NCBI RefSeq assembly: GCF_013141825.1
Contig: NZ_RZNH01000040.1
Location: 1 to 51,068 of the forward strand
Length of the DNA stretch: 51,068 nucleotides
Direction: 5' to 3'
Source: Marinifilum caeruleilacunae
GTDB taxonomy: Bacteria; Bacteroidota; Bacteroidia; Bacteroidales; Marinifilaceae
A program made the position numbers and the translations under genes. Below, piece by piece: positions 1-9,714 of the stretch; within the stretch, counting starts at the first letter, position 1; each line of letters begins with the position of its first letter. A model generated the notes under the pieces. That model ran no database searches and was not told where the DNA came from. It worked only from the letters and a program-made list of their open reading frames with translations.

Positions 1-70
1 ATCTGTTTGGATCTATAATAACAAGAGACCTCATTTGAGTTTGAATTATAAAACACCTAATTTTATACAT

Positions 71-101
71 CAAAAATCCAGTGAGGCTAGCCTCACTGGA
101 T
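71..101 (-). terminator. Rho-independent terminator of the T9SS protein gene
   Basis: Positions 76-101 form a perfect 26-bp palindrome (half-site ATCCAGTGAGGCT). On the minus strand it is followed directly by a run of five T. It lies about 58 bp past the stop codon of the large secreted-protein gene, which suits an intrinsic terminator for that gene. Confidence 0.75.
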
Positions 102-158
102 CATATAATTAATTTATAAATGTGTCAACCTATTTTAGGACGACTCAGTATGGTATTC

Positions 159-3100
159 TTACTTCACAAGTAATTTACCTTTATAGATTTTTTCACCAGT
201 AAGATTGATGATATGAACTCCTGGTTTCAACTGTTCTCGATTAATGGTTACATTATTATCGGTAATGTTTTCAATAATTCGAACAACTCTACCATTCGCA
301 TCCACAACAATTAACCTGTATTTCTGGTTCCTATCGTTAGGGAATTCAACCTTAGTTTTGTCCCTCATTGGATTAGGATAAATCAAAAGTTTTTCAACTT
401 TTCTATTGCCTAAGTTATCATCGATACCAGTTGCACCTGCATCGTATCCAACCAAAGCTTTAATCGCTAATGATGTGTTAGGATTTCCAGAGAAGATATC
501 GCTATAAGCGCTCCATGAATCATTGTAATGCATATAAGCTGTATTGTCCCAACCCTTATCGGATTCTAAAGGAAGGTGAGCTACAGCAAAACTATCGATA
601 GGAGTGGTGTAGTTAATTTCGTATCCAACAAAGAAATTGTCTTCTACTGCTACAGAAAAGTCAAGATCGATAATGTTAAACTCATCTTCTGTTAATTCTG
701 AGTAAGGAACTACTTGCGAGTATACTTCTTGTGTAGGCTCAGTTGTGCCATTCCAAATTTTGATAGTAACACTTGGATCTGCCGAGTTTGACTGCATTAC
801 AGATGGGTAAATATGAACCTGTTTTACAGAGTTTAAGTTTGAGTTTGTAATTTCAAACTTCTCAGCATACTGATCGATTAAAAGATTCGTGTGTCCTGTT
901 ACATAACCATCATTACTACCTGTAAATATGAATTGAGTTAACTCACTTTCGTTTTCCGGTAAAATGTTGTAAAGAAGGTCATCTTCAAAATCGTTAGGAT
1001 CCTGAACTGTAATATAGCCTGTCTTCACTTCTGTATCGGTAAAAGTACCATCGCTTACAGTTAAGCTTACATCAAAAGTACCTACCGAATTGTATGTTAC
1101 CGAAGGACTTCTTTCTGTTGAAGTTTCAGGGGTTCCTCCAGGGAAACTCCAGGTATAACTGGTTGGAGTTGATCCTGACAAGTTGTTGAACTGAACAGTA
1201 GTTCCTACGTCAATTGTAGTGTTATTTGTTGAGAATTTAGCTTCCACAGACTTAATAACAATACCACCAGTAATGGTTTGAGTGTGACTTCCTGTTGCGT
1301 TGGTTACAGTCAAGCTAACATCGTAAATACCAGGTGTATTGTAAACGATACCTTCTGGAAATTGATCATTTGAACTAGTTGTTTCAGCACCTGCAAAAGT
1401 CCATGCATAAGTTGTAATGCCATCTCCAATACTTCTGTCCATGAATTTTACTGATTCTCCTGCTTGAATCGTATCGGCAGTCATACCGATTAATGCAACA
1501 GGAGCAACAGAGCTATAATCTGCATCAGCAGTAAATACACCATTACCATGTGTAGCAGCAGCGATGAAACCATCTCTTCTTGCTTTGATCATGTCAACAA
1601 CGGTAGTACCAATTTTATCAGCAGCATCGTGTGTCCATACCGTAGAGCTACCATTTAAGCTAGATGTACTGTACAAACCAGTACTTGTTCCTGCAAAGTA
1701 AGTAGTGTCGGTTGGAGAAACCATGATTGCTACAGCACTTACCGAAGGACCATTGCCTGAATCAGTACCATCTTCAAGGTTTCCTGAGATTGCTTGCCAG
1801 TTTGCACCACCATCATTGGTATAGAATACACTCTCCACTTTATAGTTTGAGAAGCTGACAATAACTTCGTCTGCATTTAATGGGTTTGCATCAATAGAGC
1901 TTACGTATGCACCTGGCATGTTTGAACCTGTAATATCGGTCACTTTAGCCATTGAGTTATGAGAGCTTTCAATTTTGTAAACTTTCCCTGCCGAAGTACC
2001 ATAATAAAGAACATGAGCAGGATAAGTAGATGATTCTAATGCTGATACCGTTCCGGAAGCTTTAGATATTTCTAACTTCTCCCAGTTGGTTGTTGGCGAC
2101 TGTGAACTAAATTGAGGGATGTCAAAAATATTGCTATTTCTCCAAACATATTGTCCCGCAGCATAGTACATTACTTCACTATTGTTCGCATCAACAATAA
2201 ATGGATTAATAAACAATTGACCTTCAGCTCCAGCTGGATCAACACGTGTCCAGAATGAGTCTCCTGGTCCGTTTGGATCATTTTCAAGGTAAACTACTCC
2301 GTTCTGAGAAGAAGAAAGAAAGTGTCTTCCCTGGTCTAAGATACTTGCATAACTACCATCTCCTGATCCCCAATAAACCCAGTCGGAAGTAGCCAATGCA
2401 TCTCTTCCAAGCCAGGTACCATTGTCCTGAAATCCGGCCAATAAGAACTTATTGCTGGTAATATCGTGATCGATGGCAATTGTGTATGGCTGAGTTGTTA
2501 GGTAACTGTTATTTAGGAATACCCAGTCAACAGGCTTGCTATCATCTCCAGTGTTAGAGTCATCTGTTTGTTTGGCGTTGTTGGTTAAACTAATACCACC
2601 ATCGTGTCCACAAAGCAATGTTGTATTGTCAATAAATACTAAAGAATGTATATCAGGGTGATGATTGTCGTACTGACTAACGTTATTTTCTGTTGCATAA
2701 CCACCAATCCAGTATGTGTTCGAGTTATTTGTAACCCCATTACTTAATGGGCTTGCTTTTGTTGCAAATGCATCATCCGATCTAAATAGGTTGGTACCTC
2801 CAATGAAAACCATATTTTCATCATCAGGAGCAACTTTTACCACCATGTTATATGATCCTTGCGAGTTGTATCCATTTACATCTCTATCGCCTGATCCTCC
2901 TTCAGGAAGATTTTGAGAACGATCTTCCCAACTTGCAGTACCGTTATAAGTAAGTTTCCAAAAGCTATGGCCTTGTAAACCTGCACCTGAAGTTTGGGCT
3001 AAAAGATAGATAATGTCCTGGCTGGTATTACTTGGAGCATGCGCAATTACCATTCTTCGGTAGCTGGTAGGAAATCCACTTGTAGGTGTAATATCTTCCC

Positions 3101-4112
3101 AGATAGCATCTACAGCAGTTCCTTTTCTCCAAACACCTACATTTTTGTTTCCACCTGAGCTTAAAGTAGCATACTTTACACCTGCAGGAGTACAAATAAC
3201 ATCTGTAAGAGCGGAATAATCTCTGTCATCAGCTAAAAGGGTTGCGTCAATGGTTTGGATATCAAGACTCCATGAATCTCCGCCATCTTTCGAAACATAG
3301 ATTCCACCATAAGTTGCAACATATACATCGCCATTATTAGGGTCAACACATACGTTCCAGCAGATATCGAATAAATTGTCGAAAGAAGAAAAGGTGTTCG
3401 TAGCTGTTGCATCAAGTTTCGTCCAAGTATCGCCGTTATCAGTCGATTTAAATACACCATTACCTGTATAAAAAGCACCTGAAGCACTTGCCGAATTTCC
3501 TACGTACTCACCAGTTGTATAATACCATGTTGATGTGTTACCAGCTCTAGGGTCCTGTGCAATAGCTGTTACACTAGGGTGCTGATCTAGTCCGGTAGTA
3601 CGTGTCCAGCTTTGGCCTCTGTCGGTTGATTTCCACATTCCTCCACTTACACCACCAGCTATGATCGTATTCCCAGTTGCATCGGCGATATCCACAGCAA
3701 GAGCTCTGGTTCTACCACCAACATTACGAGGACCACTATTGGTATAGTTTAATCCAACTGATTTTGTTTTGCTCATTAATCCTGATCTGGCTGAAAGTGC
3801 ATATGCTCTTTCCAACTCTTTAATATTGGCTGGAACTTCACCAGTTAAAGGATTTTTAAGCTTCTCAATTTCAAATAATCTACGTGCTAAAGGATTATCG
3901 GCTACTTTTGGTTTGCCTGAATTTCTATCAGCAATTTTAGATAATTTTCTTTTGTTTAAGGTTCTTTCGGTAATGTCCTTATAGGTCTTTTCGGTGATAA
4001 CAATATCTTTAACACCTGTGTTTTTTTGCTCTTTCGCGGTTAACCCCTTGTTTTGTGCATACAAAGAACAACTGAAAAGAATGATAGTCAGAATGGTTAA
4101 TAAATTCTTCAT
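159..4112 (-). CDS. T9SS-exported BNR/sortilin-like beta-propeller protein with two PKD domains
   Basis: This 1317-residue protein is probably exported and then secreted or surface-anchored by the type IX system. It starts with a signal peptide (MKKLL-type core, cleavage near LYAQ at about residue 20). Residues from about 120 to 860 contain repeated BNR/sortilin-like blades with the S.DGG.SW / STDNGDTW type motif (for example STDRGQSW, STDNGDTW, SKDGGDSW, TNDGGANW). Two PKD domains follow at about 868-950 and 952-1035, each with the YDVSLTV / FDVSLTV strand. A jelly-roll-like region of unknown type comes next. The last 75 or so residues are a type A T9SS sorting domain (LLIYPNP opening, GVHIINL and KGKLLVK close). 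The substrate is unknown. The gene appears monocistronic, with its own terminator downstream. The domain calls are firm; the function (adhesin, polysaccharide-binding protein or enzyme) is not decided by the sequence. Confidence 0.85.
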   Translation of the reverse strand: MKNLLTILTIILFSCSLYAQNKGLTAKEQKNTGVKDIVITEKTYKDITERTLNKRKLSKIADRNSGKPKVADNPLARRLFEIEKLKNPLTGEVPANIKELERAYALSARSGLMSKTKSVGLNYTNSGPRNVGGRTRALAVDIADATGNTIIAGGVSGGMWKSTDRGQSWTRTTGLDQHPSVTAIAQDPRAGNTSTWYYTTGEYVGNSASASGAFYTGNGVFKSTDNGDTWTKLDATATNTFSSFDNLFDICWNVCVDPNNGDVYVATYGGIYVSKDGGDSWSLDIQTIDATLLADDRDYSALTDVICTPAGVKYATLSSGGNKNVGVWRKGTAVDAIWEDITPTSGFPTSYRRMVIAHAPSNTSQDIIYLLAQTSGAGLQGHSFWKLTYNGTASWEDRSQNLPEGGSGDRDVNGYNSQGSYNMVVKVAPDDENMVFIGGTNLFRSDDAFATKASPLSNGVTNNSNTYWIGGYATENNVSQYDNHHPDIHSLVFIDNTTLLCGHDGGISLTNNAKQTDDSNTGDDSKPVDWVFLNNSYLTTQPYTIAIDHDITSNKFLLAGFQDNGTWLGRDALATSDWVYWGSGDGSYASILDQGRHFLSSSQNGVVYLENDPNGPGDSFWTRVDPAGAEGQLFINPFIVDANNSEVMYYAAGQYVWRNSNIFDIPQFSSQSPTTNWEKLEISKASGTVSALESSTYPAHVLYYGTSAGKVYKIESSHNSMAKVTDITGSNMPGAYVSSIDANPLNADEVIVSFSNYKVESVFYTNDGGANWQAISGNLEDGTDSGNGPSVSAVAIMVSPTDTTYFAGTSTGLYSTSSLNGSSTVWTHDAADKIGTTVVDMIKARRDGFIAAATHGNGVFTADADYSSVAPVALIGMTADTIQAGESVKFMDRSIGDGITTYAWTFAGAETTSSNDQFPEGIVYNTPGIYDVSLTVTNATGSHTQTITGGIVIKSVEAKFSTNNTTIDVGTTVQFNNLSGSTPTSYTWSFPGGTPETSTERSPSVTYNSVGTFDVSLTVSDGTFTDTEVKTGYITVQDPNDFEDDLLYNILPENESELTQFIFTGSNDGYVTGHTNLLIDQYAEKFEITNSNLNSVKQVHIYPSVMQSNSADPSVTIKIWNGTTEPTQEVYSQVVPYSELTEDEFNIIDLDFSVAVEDNFFVGYEINYTTPIDSFAVAHLPLESDKGWDNTAYMHYNDSWSAYSDIFSGNPNTSLAIKALVGYDAGATGIDDNLGNRKVEKLLIYPNPMRDKTKVEFPNDRNQKYRLIVVDANGRVVRIIENITDNNVTINREQLKPGVHIINLTGEKIYKGKLLVK

Positions 4113-4249
4113 TTTAATCTGTCTTAAATTCTGTACCCAGATAAAAAAGGTACAATTTGTTTTTCATGTAATTAAAAAAGTCGTTGGCATAAGGGGGATA
4201 TTTAGTTTAAAGGGGAACTAAATTTATTACCACGACAAATGGATTAGAT

Positions 4250-4642
4250 TTATTTTACTTCAATTAACTTCAGGTATGTCTTGTTACCCATTTTTTCCAC
4301 TTGGGAGATCACACAGGAGAATTCACTTCGCTTGTTTAACTTTTGTACATCCTGTTTATCAATCTTGATAACAATTTCCTGATTCAATTGAATGACCTCA
4401 GTAAAACCTGCACCATATCCATGCAATTGAGAAACTTTTCCTTTAATCATTTTCTGATCGGAAATGATTTCACAATCCTTTAGAGATAAATAACAAGTAC
4501 CTGGGGCAATTTGTTGATTTTGATCAACTTTTTGTTCTTGAGGGGGGGAAGGGGAATTGGAACTATTATCGCTCATTTTTTTGGGGGGAGCACACCCCAG
4601 GCAAAACAACAGCAATGCCAGAATAGGTAAAATTTTCTTCAT
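4250..4642 (-). CDS. Small lipoprotein of unknown function
   Basis: This 130-residue protein carries a lipoprotein signal with lipobox LFCLGC, so Cys17 would be the lipidated residue. A low-complexity stretch rich in Ser, Pro and Gln (about residues 22-45) follows and probably acts as a linker. The rest, about residues 48-130, is a small globular part rich in beta-forming residues, with two Cys (about 49 and 57). The pattern of GKVSQLHGYGAGF and EFSCVISQV could suggest an OB-like fold, but this is a guess. I do not recognise the family. It lies between the T9SS protein and purL, all on the minus strand, but purL has its own terminator, so it is probably transcribed separately. Confidence 0.7.
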   Translation of the reverse strand: MKKILPILALLLFCLGCAPPKKMSDNSSNSPSPPQEQKVDQNQQIAPGTCYLSLKDCEIISDQKMIKGKVSQLHGYGAGFTEVIQLNQEIVIKIDKQDVQKLNKRSEFSCVISQVEKMGNKTYLKLIEVK

Positions 4643-4718
4643 ACTTTTTGTGATTTATTAGTTAGCAGGGTACAAGGTATAAAAATTAATACACACATCT
4701 TCAACGGAACACAAAAAA

Positions 4719-4746
4719 AAATGCCTCTGCATACGCAGAGGCATTA
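4719..4746 (-). terminator. Rho-independent terminator of purL
   Basis: A perfect 10-bp stem (ATGCCTCTGC pairing with GCAGAGGCAT, 4721-4744, loop ATAC) is followed on the minus strand by nine T. It sits 24 bp past the purL stop codon. Confidence 0.85.
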
Positions 4747-4767
4747 AAAATCATAATATATATGAGA

Positions 4768-7700
4768 TTATTTAGTTTCAATAATCCAGTTCTTAGCATT
4801 AACAAATGCTTCTACCCATGGAGTTAATTCATCTTCCATTCGGTTTTCATCGTAATGCGCCCAGTTCCAAGGGTAAGTGGCACGCTCCAAGTGAGGCATC
4901 ATTGCCAAATGACGACCATCTTTTGAAGATATTGCCGCAGTTGCAAATGGAGATCCATTAGGATTAGCCGGATACTGATCGTAGGCATATTTCATTGGAA
5001 TATTGTACTCTTCAACTGCATATGGCAGTTCGAATTTACCTTCACCATGAGCAACCCAAATACCCATTTTGCTTCCTGCAAGAGTGGATAACATTACAGA
5101 ATTGTTTTCAGGAACTTCAACACTCACGAATCCAGATTCGAATTTATGAGAATCGTTGTGTAACAATTTTGGATGTTTTTCATGTTCTGGATAGATTAAT
5201 CCAAGTTCGGAAACCAACTGGCAACCGTTACATACTCCTAAACTTAAAGTATCTGGTCTGTTATAGAAATTATCTAATGCCGCCTTTGCTTTTTCGTTAT
5301 AAAGGAATGCTCCGGCCCAACCTTTTGCCGAACCTAATACATCCGAATTTGAGAATCCACCCACAAATACGATCATATTCACATCACTTAAATCTTCACG
5401 ACCCGAAATCAAATCGGTCATATGAACATCTTTTACATCCATTCCTGCAAGGTGCATGATCCAGGCCATTTCTCTATCACCATTTACACCCTTTTCGCGG
5501 ATAATGGCAGCTTTAACGCCTGACTTGTTTTTTCTCTTAGGATCGATACCGTACTGAGCAAATTTACCAGTAAAGTTTTCAGGGAATTGATAAGTTAGTT
5601 CATTCGTCTTATAACTTTCAAATCTTTCCAAAGCCAGTTCTTTGCCAGATTGGTTGCGATCCAATAGGTAAGAAGTTTTGTACCAAAGGTCACGCAGACT
5701 TGGAATATCAAGGCTAAATGATTGTTCATTTTTAGATACTTCCAGTAATCCTGCTTTAGCTGGAGAACCGATAAAGTGGAAACGAAGACCATTCTCAGCA
5801 AGAGTTTTGCCAACTGCCTCTTTGTCCTTCACCTGGAAAATAACTCCCGGATTCTCACTAAATAATACCTTAATCAAGTCTTTCTCTTCAATTGAGTTTA
5901 AATCAATTTTAGCGCCAAGCTTGTTATCCGCAAAACACATTTCAAGCAATGCGGTAATCATACCACCTGCAGAAATGTCGTGACCAGCCAATACCTTGCC
6001 GTCAAGAATCAATTGCTGTAAAGATTCAAATGCCTTAACAAAGTAATCGGCATCTGTAACATCTGGGGTTTGTTTTCCTAGCTTGTTAACGATTTGTGCA
6101 AAACTACTACCGCCTAATTGGAAGTTGTCATTTGAGAAGTCAAGATAAACCAAATGAGAATCCTGATCGTTTTTCATCACTGGGGAGATCATCTTATTGA
6201 TATCAATAATTTCACCAACGGTTGAAATGATCACTGTTCCCGGAGAGTAAACAACATCATCTTTTCCATATTTCTGTGTCATGGAAAGAGAATCCTTACC
6301 TGTAGGAATGTTGATGCCCAGCTTAATGGCAAAATCACTGATTGATTGAACTGCATTATACAAACGAGCATCTTCGCCTTCGTTTTTACAAGGCCACATC
6401 CAGTTAGCAGAAAGAGAAATTCCTTTCAAACCTTTCTCGATTGGTGCCCATACCATATTGGTTAACGATTCAGCAACCGATAAACGGCTACCATTTTTAG
6501 AATCTACAAGGGCAGCAACAGGAGTATGTCCAATAGAAGTAGCAATTCCTTTTTCGCCCTGGAAATCGATAGCTACTGCTCCCAGGTTATTCAATGGCAA
6601 TTGCAGAGGTCCAGCACATTGCTGCATCGCAATTTTACCTGTTACCGAACGGTCTACTTTGTTTGTTAACCAATCTTTACAAGCTACGGCCTCTAACTGA
6701 AGAACATCTTCTAAATATTCTTCGAATTTGTTAATATCATATGAAACAGCTTCGAAACCTTCTTGAACCGAATTGTCTTTCATGATTGTTTTTGGCGGTT
6801 TACCAAACATTTCTGAAAGTCCAAGGTCAATAGGGTTTTTACCTGTTTTTTTGTCTTCAAATGTAAATCTCATGTCTCCGGTAGTTTCACCAATTTGGTA
6901 AATTGGAGCACGTTCTCTTTCGGCAATTTTGGTTAAAAGTTCAACATCTTTTTCCTTCATTACCAACCCCATTCTCTCCTGAGATTCGTTACCTACAATC
7001 TCTTTAGCAGATAGGGTAGGATCACCAACAGGAAGAGCATTTAAATCGATCTTACCTCCGGTTTCTTCAACCAACTCCGAAAGACAGTTCAAGTGTCCAC
7101 CTGCACCGTGGTCGTGGATTGAGATGATTGGATTTTCATCGGCTTCAGCCATTGCACGAATTGCATTGCATACACGCTTTTGCATTTCAGGGTTCGAACG
7201 CTGAACGGCATTTATCTCAATTGCATTGTCGTACTCACCAGTTGCAACCGACGATACAGCACCACCACCCATTCCAATTCGGTAGTTGTCACCACCAAGC
7301 AGTACTACTTTATCGCCTTGTTCAGGAACATCTTTTTGTGCTTGCTCCAATCTTCCATATCCAATACCACCAGCTTGCATAATTACCTTATCGTAACCAT
7401 ACTTCTTGTTGTTTTCGAAATGTTCGAATGTAAGAACAGAACCAACGATTAAGGGCTGTCCAAATTTGTTACCAAAATCAGAAGCTCCATTCGATGCTTT
7501 AATTAAGATTTCTTCAGGAGTTTGGTACAACCATTCTCTGGCTTCTGTTGCACTTTCCCACTTGCGTGATGCTTCTAATCTTGGGTAAGAAGTCATATAA
7601 ACAGCAGTACCTGCCATTGGAATAGCAGCTTTACCACCGGCAATTCTATCGCGAATTTCGCCACCTGTACCAGTTGCAGCACCATTAAAAGGCTCTACAG

Positions 7701-8457
7701 TTGTAGGGAAGTTATGAGTTTCCGCTTTAAGCGAGATAACTGTTTCAATATCTTTTGTATAGAAAAAGTCAGCTTTGTCGTGCGAATAAGGCGCAAACTG
7801 TTCAGCTTTTGGTCCTCCAAGAAAAGCACAATTGTCTTTGTATGCCGATACAATTCTATTGTGGTTTTCCTTAGATGTTTTTTTAATGAGTTGGAACAGT
7901 GAAGATTCTTTCTCTTCACCATCAATTATAAAGGTGCCATTAAAGATTTTATGGCGACAGTGTTCAGAATTTACTTGAGAAAAACCAAAAACTTCTGAAT
8001 CAGTAAGTTTTCTTCCAATTTTCTCCGAGACATCATTCAGGTAAGAAATCTCGTCAGCGCTTAAGGCTAATCCTTCCTGCTGATTGTATTCTTCAATATT
8101 ATCGATATAAAGGATTGGGTCGGGTTGCTTGTCAATGGTGTAAACCTCCTGATCTAAACCTTTATACATAGATTGCAACATAGGATCGAACTCTGTATTT
8201 TCTGATTCGACCAAAATGTATTGCTCGATTCTCAACAATCCAGTCAGACCCATGTTTTGGGTAATTTCGACAGCGTTGGTACTCCATGGAGTAATCATTT
8301 CTTTTCTTGGTCCGACAAAAATTCCATCAAGTTTTTCCTGATCTAATTTTTCGGCATTACCAAAAAGCCACGAAAGCTTGTCAAGATCAAATCCATTCAA
8401 TTGGTTTGTTGCCTGAACAACAAAGTGTACTTCGTCTTTTTTGAAGAATAAAATCAT
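4768..8457 (-). CDS. purL: Phosphoribosylformylglycinamidine synthase, single-chain form
   Basis: PurL converts FGAR, glutamine and ATP to FGAM in step four of cytoplasmic purine synthesis. At 1229 residues this is the large single-chain form, with the PurS-like, synthetase and glutaminase parts in one polypeptide. The N-terminal region is followed by the linker with SEVFGFSQVNSEHCRHK (about residues 157-173). The first AIRS-like ATP-binding half contains KAETHNFPT and GAATGTGGEIRD (about 240-275). A second AIRS half follows with IPTGKDSLSM. A class I glutamine amidotransferase domain starts near residue 980, with nucleophile Cys in GVCNGCQL (about 1077) and the His-Glu pair in PHLERATYP (about 1190). 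All motifs look intact. A TATATTTG box lies on the minus strand at 8517-8510, about 53 bp upstream of the ATG, though I see no matching TTTG box. No purine riboswitch is visible. The gene has its own terminator. Confidence 0.97.
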   Translation of the reverse strand: MILFFKKDEVHFVVQATNQLNGFDLDKLSWLFGNAEKLDQEKLDGIFVGPRKEMITPWSTNAVEITQNMGLTGLLRIEQYILVESENTEFDPMLQSMYKGLDQEVYTIDKQPDPILYIDNIEEYNQQEGLALSADEISYLNDVSEKIGRKLTDSEVFGFSQVNSEHCRHKIFNGTFIIDGEEKESSLFQLIKKTSKENHNRIVSAYKDNCAFLGGPKAEQFAPYSHDKADFFYTKDIETVISLKAETHNFPTTVEPFNGAATGTGGEIRDRIAGGKAAIPMAGTAVYMTSYPRLEASRKWESATEAREWLYQTPEEILIKASNGASDFGNKFGQPLIVGSVLTFEHFENNKKYGYDKVIMQAGGIGYGRLEQAQKDVPEQGDKVVLLGGDNYRIGMGGGAVSSVATGEYDNAIEINAVQRSNPEMQKRVCNAIRAMAEADENPIISIHDHGAGGHLNCLSELVEETGGKIDLNALPVGDPTLSAKEIVGNESQERMGLVMKEKDVELLTKIAERERAPIYQIGETTGDMRFTFEDKKTGKNPIDLGLSEMFGKPPKTIMKDNSVQEGFEAVSYDINKFEEYLEDVLQLEAVACKDWLTNKVDRSVTGKIAMQQCAGPLQLPLNNLGAVAIDFQGEKGIATSIGHTPVAALVDSKNGSRLSVAESLTNMVWAPIEKGLKGISLSANWMWPCKNEGEDARLYNAVQSISDFAIKLGINIPTGKDSLSMTQKYGKDDVVYSPGTVIISTVGEIIDINKMISPVMKNDQDSHLVYLDFSNDNFQLGGSSFAQIVNKLGKQTPDVTDADYFVKAFESLQQLILDGKVLAGHDISAGGMITALLEMCFADNKLGAKIDLNSIEEKDLIKVLFSENPGVIFQVKDKEAVGKTLAENGLRFHFIGSPAKAGLLEVSKNEQSFSLDIPSLRDLWYKTSYLLDRNQSGKELALERFESYKTNELTYQFPENFTGKFAQYGIDPKRKNKSGVKAAIIREKGVNGDREMAWIMHLAGMDVKDVHMTDLISGREDLSDVNMIVFVGGFSNSDVLGSAKGWAGAFLYNEKAKAALDNFYNRPDTLSLGVCNGCQLVSELGLIYPEHEKHPKLLHNDSHKFESGFVSVEVPENNSVMLSTLAGSKMGIWVAHGEGKFELPYAVEEYNIPMKYAYDQYPANPNGSPFATAAISSKDGRHLAMMPHLERATYPWNWAHYDENRMEDELTPWVEAFVNAKNWIIETK

Positions 8458-8517
8458 CTTAAAGTCAACTTATAAATTTATAAAATTGGTTGAATGTTGT
8501 TTCAAAGTGCAAATATA

Positions 8518-8805
8518 AATAAAAGACTTGCATTATTAACCTGAGTTCGATTAAAAATACCTTCACAGTTTGATTTGGTTTTGAGTAGAAATTTTCTCAA
8601 AATTTTGATGTAATATCGGGATATTTCGAAAGAGTTTGAGAAAATTTATACCAAAAGCAGGCAAACCCAATAAAATGTCATCTTCGCATTTAAAAGTAAT
8701 CCTCAAAAATACCCAAGTATTCTTCTATTATTTAGTGTAAATCCCGAATAAATCTAATTTTCTGTGATTGATATTTTTAATCGAGTTCAGGTTGTTACTT
8801 TTATT
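8518..8805. repeat. Inverted-repeat element, possible MITE or long hairpin
   Basis: A 22-nt arm at 8538-8559 (beginning AACCTGAGTTCG) is repeated in inverse orientation at 8772-8793 (ending GAGTTCAGGTT) with 20 of 22 positions matching. Farther out, AATAAAAG (8518-8525) is matched by CTTTTATT (8798-8805). Just inside the arms, CACAG (8564-8568) has a counterpart CTGTG (8762-8766). The interior has no gene. This could be a miniature inverted-repeat element without a transposase, or a structured intergenic sequence. No target-site duplication is obvious. Confidence 0.45.
8589..8647. repeat. Nested hairpin inside the inverted-repeat element
   Basis: AAATTTTCTCAAA (8589-8601) pairs perfectly with TTTGAGAAAATTT (8635-8647). 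Nested in its loop is a second stem, AATATC-GG-GATATT (8612-8625). The two concentric stems are not in register with the outer 22-nt arms. Confidence 0.5.
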
Positions 8806-9175
8806 TATGTGCTGATTTAGGCGAATAATCAATATTATTTTACTCTATATATAATGGTATAAATTCAACCTCTGCCAAAGACTTCGATTTACTCGGATTA
8901 ATTAAAAATATCAAATAGAATTTGATGCAAAAACATGCTGTGGAGATATGTTTTGTAATAGTAAAATTTTTTTCAATTATTTTGAAAAAATCATATTCCT
9001 TTGAACTGTAATTCAAAATGACGACTGTTGGTGCAAAGGTTTTCGAAAAAAATAATTGAAATCGTTACCGTAAAATTTGGCAGTTTGCATTATTTGGCTG
9101 AAATTCAGCCTTTAGTGTCTTTGGGGCGATGATTTGAGAACATGTTGAAGAACAACTTTAATAATGCTAAAGATC

Positions 9176-9207
9176 ATTGACCAAAATTTTTTGAATAGAT
9201 ATTTTTG
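9176..9207 (+). promoter_or_regulatory. Candidate promoter of the mce-mmd operon
   Basis: A -7 box TATTTTTG (9200-9207) matches the Bacteroidota consensus TAnnTTTG exactly. ATTG at 9176-9179 lies 20 bp upstream, one base from the TTTG consensus. The start codon of mce is 30 bp downstream. Confidence 0.5.
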
Positions 9208-9237
9208 TCCAAAATAAATTTTTAAAAATTAACTAGT

Positions 9238-9642
9238 ATGAAACCATCGCATATTGAACATATCGGTATCGCTGTAAAAAGCTTAGAAGAAGCAATTCCA
9301 TTTTATGAAAAAGTATTGGGATTGGAGTGTTACGCAATTGAGGAAGTTGTTGATCAGAAGGTGAAGACTGCTTTTTTCAAGGTTGGAGATACAAAAATCG
9401 AGTTGTTAGAATCAACTGATCCTGAAGGACCAATTGGTAAGTTTGTTGCTAAGACTGGCGGTGGAATGCATCACCTTGCTTTCGCTGTTGAAGATGTTCA
9501 GGAAGCATTGAACGATGTTCAGGAAGCTGGTTGCCAGGTAATCGATAAAGCTCCTCGTGGTGGTGCTGAAGGATTAAAAATTGGATTCTTACACCCAAAA
9601 TCAACAATGAGAGTGTTGACAGAGCTTTGTGGCGAAAAATAA
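9238..9642 (+). CDS. mce: Methylmalonyl-CoA epimerase
   Basis: This 134-residue protein belongs to the glyoxalase/VOC fold and interconverts (R)- and (S)-methylmalonyl-CoA. It opens with IEHIGIAVKSLEEAIPFYEKVLG, which carries the first metal-binding His (residue 7 region). It also contains KIELLE with the Glu ligand near residue 61, and HHLAFAVEDV, with the second-half metal His at about 85. Two beta-alpha-beta-beta-beta units span about 5-70 and 80-130, the normal length for the family. It is the first gene of an operon with the methylmalonyl-CoA decarboxylase subunits. That context supports the epimerase call over other VOC proteins, because it supplies the stereoisomer used by the next enzyme. 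No mutase gene is in the window. Confidence 0.93.
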   Translation: MKPSHIEHIGIAVKSLEEAIPFYEKVLGLECYAIEEVVDQKVKTAFFKVGDTKIELLESTDPEGPIGKFVAKTGGGMHHLAFAVEDVQEALNDVQEAGCQVIDKAPRGGAEGLKIGFLHPKSTMRVLTELCGEK

Positions 9643-9714
9643 GAAAACTCAAAAATTAGATAAAAACTCAATAATTATATAATAACTCAATTATATAATA
9701 ACTCAATAATAGTT

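Larger units (their letters stand above)
8458..9237. other. Gene-free 780-bp AT-rich region between purL and the mce operon
   Basis: Neither strand has a convincing reading frame here. It is the divergent control region of purL (minus) and mce (plus). It holds a candidate purL -7 box at 8510-8517, a long imperfect inverted-repeat element at 8518-8805 and the mce promoter at 9176-9207. Nothing recognisable lies between about 8806 and 9170. Confidence 0.7.

Noticed and set aside
4995-5459. Open frame of 154 codons on the plus strand inside purL
   Set aside because: Antisense to a conserved part of purL, with no family resemblance and an unlikely composition.
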